From Gandjariella thermophila (GTDB lineage Bacteria; Actinomycetota; Actinomycetes; Mycobacteriales; Pseudonocardiaceae), in the NCBI RefSeq assembly GCF_005405885.1, contig NZ_BJFL01000011.1, forward strand, positions 84,053 through 148,052: 64,000 nucleotides of DNA, written 5' to 3'. Both the position numbers and the translations under genes were made by a program. Under the pieces are notes generated by a model. The model was given only the letters and a program-made list of their open reading frames with translations. It had not been told where the DNA came from and ran no database searches. This document shows positions 63,980-64,000 of this stretch, one piece after another (position 1 is the first letter of the stretch; every line of letters begins with the position of its first letter).

Positions 63980-64000
63980 GTGCCTGCCCTGCCATCATGG
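63980..64000 (+). CDS. Start of an ORF, possibly an IS transposase (cut by window edge)
   Basis: Seven codons, VPALPSW, after GGAGAG at a fitting distance. Some actinomycete IS5-like transposases begin similarly (from memory). Far too short to be certain. Confidence 0.3.

Larger units (their letters stand above)
57507..64000. mobile_element. Decayed integrated element at the tRNA 3' end (right end beyond window)
   Basis: Starts at the tRNA and integrase gene, and carries lower-GC cargo, a Nudix gene and an XRE-TPR-type remnant, as seen in actinomycete integrative elements of the pSAM2/AICE type. A toxin/immunity locus follows. No second copy of the tRNA 3' end is found up to 64000, so the right junction is outside. 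No replication or TraB-like gene is visible here. Broken integrase, truncated regulator, amber and frameshifts suggest it no longer moves on its own. Confidence 0.65.

Overview
The window is high-GC, densely packed actinomycete chromosomal DNA. Gene content (xanthone/pentangular-type aromatic polyketide genes, XRE-TPR regulators, a subtilisin-inhibitor protein, an AICE-like island) and the order pdtaR - polA - rpsA - coaE - uvrB, which I recall from Mycobacterium tuberculosis Rv1626-Rv1633, suggest a filamentous member of the Pseudonocardiaceae or a close relative. The genus cannot be fixed from sequence alone.

Region 1 (1-11.3 kb) is the edge of a type II polyketide cluster. It holds the 3' end of a ketosynthase alpha, a cytochrome P450, an asparagine-synthetase-like amidotransferase, a TetR/MFS pair with a readable shared operator, two FAD monooxygenases, an anthrone-oxygenase-like membrane protein and a methyltransferase. 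The ketosynthase plus amidotransferase plus several oxygenases recalls clusters for nitrogen-containing polycyclic xanthones and pentangular polyphenols (xantholipin, lysolipin, fredericamycin types). This is inference.

Region 2 (11.3-30.7 kb) is mixed regulatory and stress content. It has an XRE-TPR regulator translationally coupled to three tiny ORFs, a MerR regulator, an ECF sigma factor coupled to a DinB-like protein, a TPR-GGDEF cyclase, a cold-shock protein, a subtilisin inhibitor, a second sigma factor and a RES-type toxin-antitoxin pair. A TerC transporter sits behind a recognisable yybP-ykoY manganese riboswitch. There is also a hydrolase-ABC fusion with its permease, a frameshifted glutamate-cysteine-ligase-like gene and a VapBC pair.

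Region 3 (30.7-57.4 kb) is the conserved backbone: uvrB, coaE, rpsA, polA, a thioesterase, a complete branched-chain amino-acid ABC operon, pdtaR and a quinone reductase. Accessory genes are interleaved: paired DUF402 proteins, a large LuxR regulator, methyltransferase, GNAT, and a TetR-controlled YhgE/pseudo-ABC operon with a 24-bp palindromic operator.

Region 4 (57.4-64 kb) is an integrated element beginning at a tRNA with anticodon CAA and running off the right edge. It looks decayed: the tyrosine integrase has lost part of its core-binding domain, a TPR regulator is truncated, a WXG100-NucA/B polymorphic toxin carries an in-frame amber codon, and its SMI1/KNR4-type neighbour and a small T7SS-associated gene are frameshifted. 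The last bases look like the left end of an insertion sequence.

All assignments come from reading protein motifs and sequence symmetry. No database search was run.
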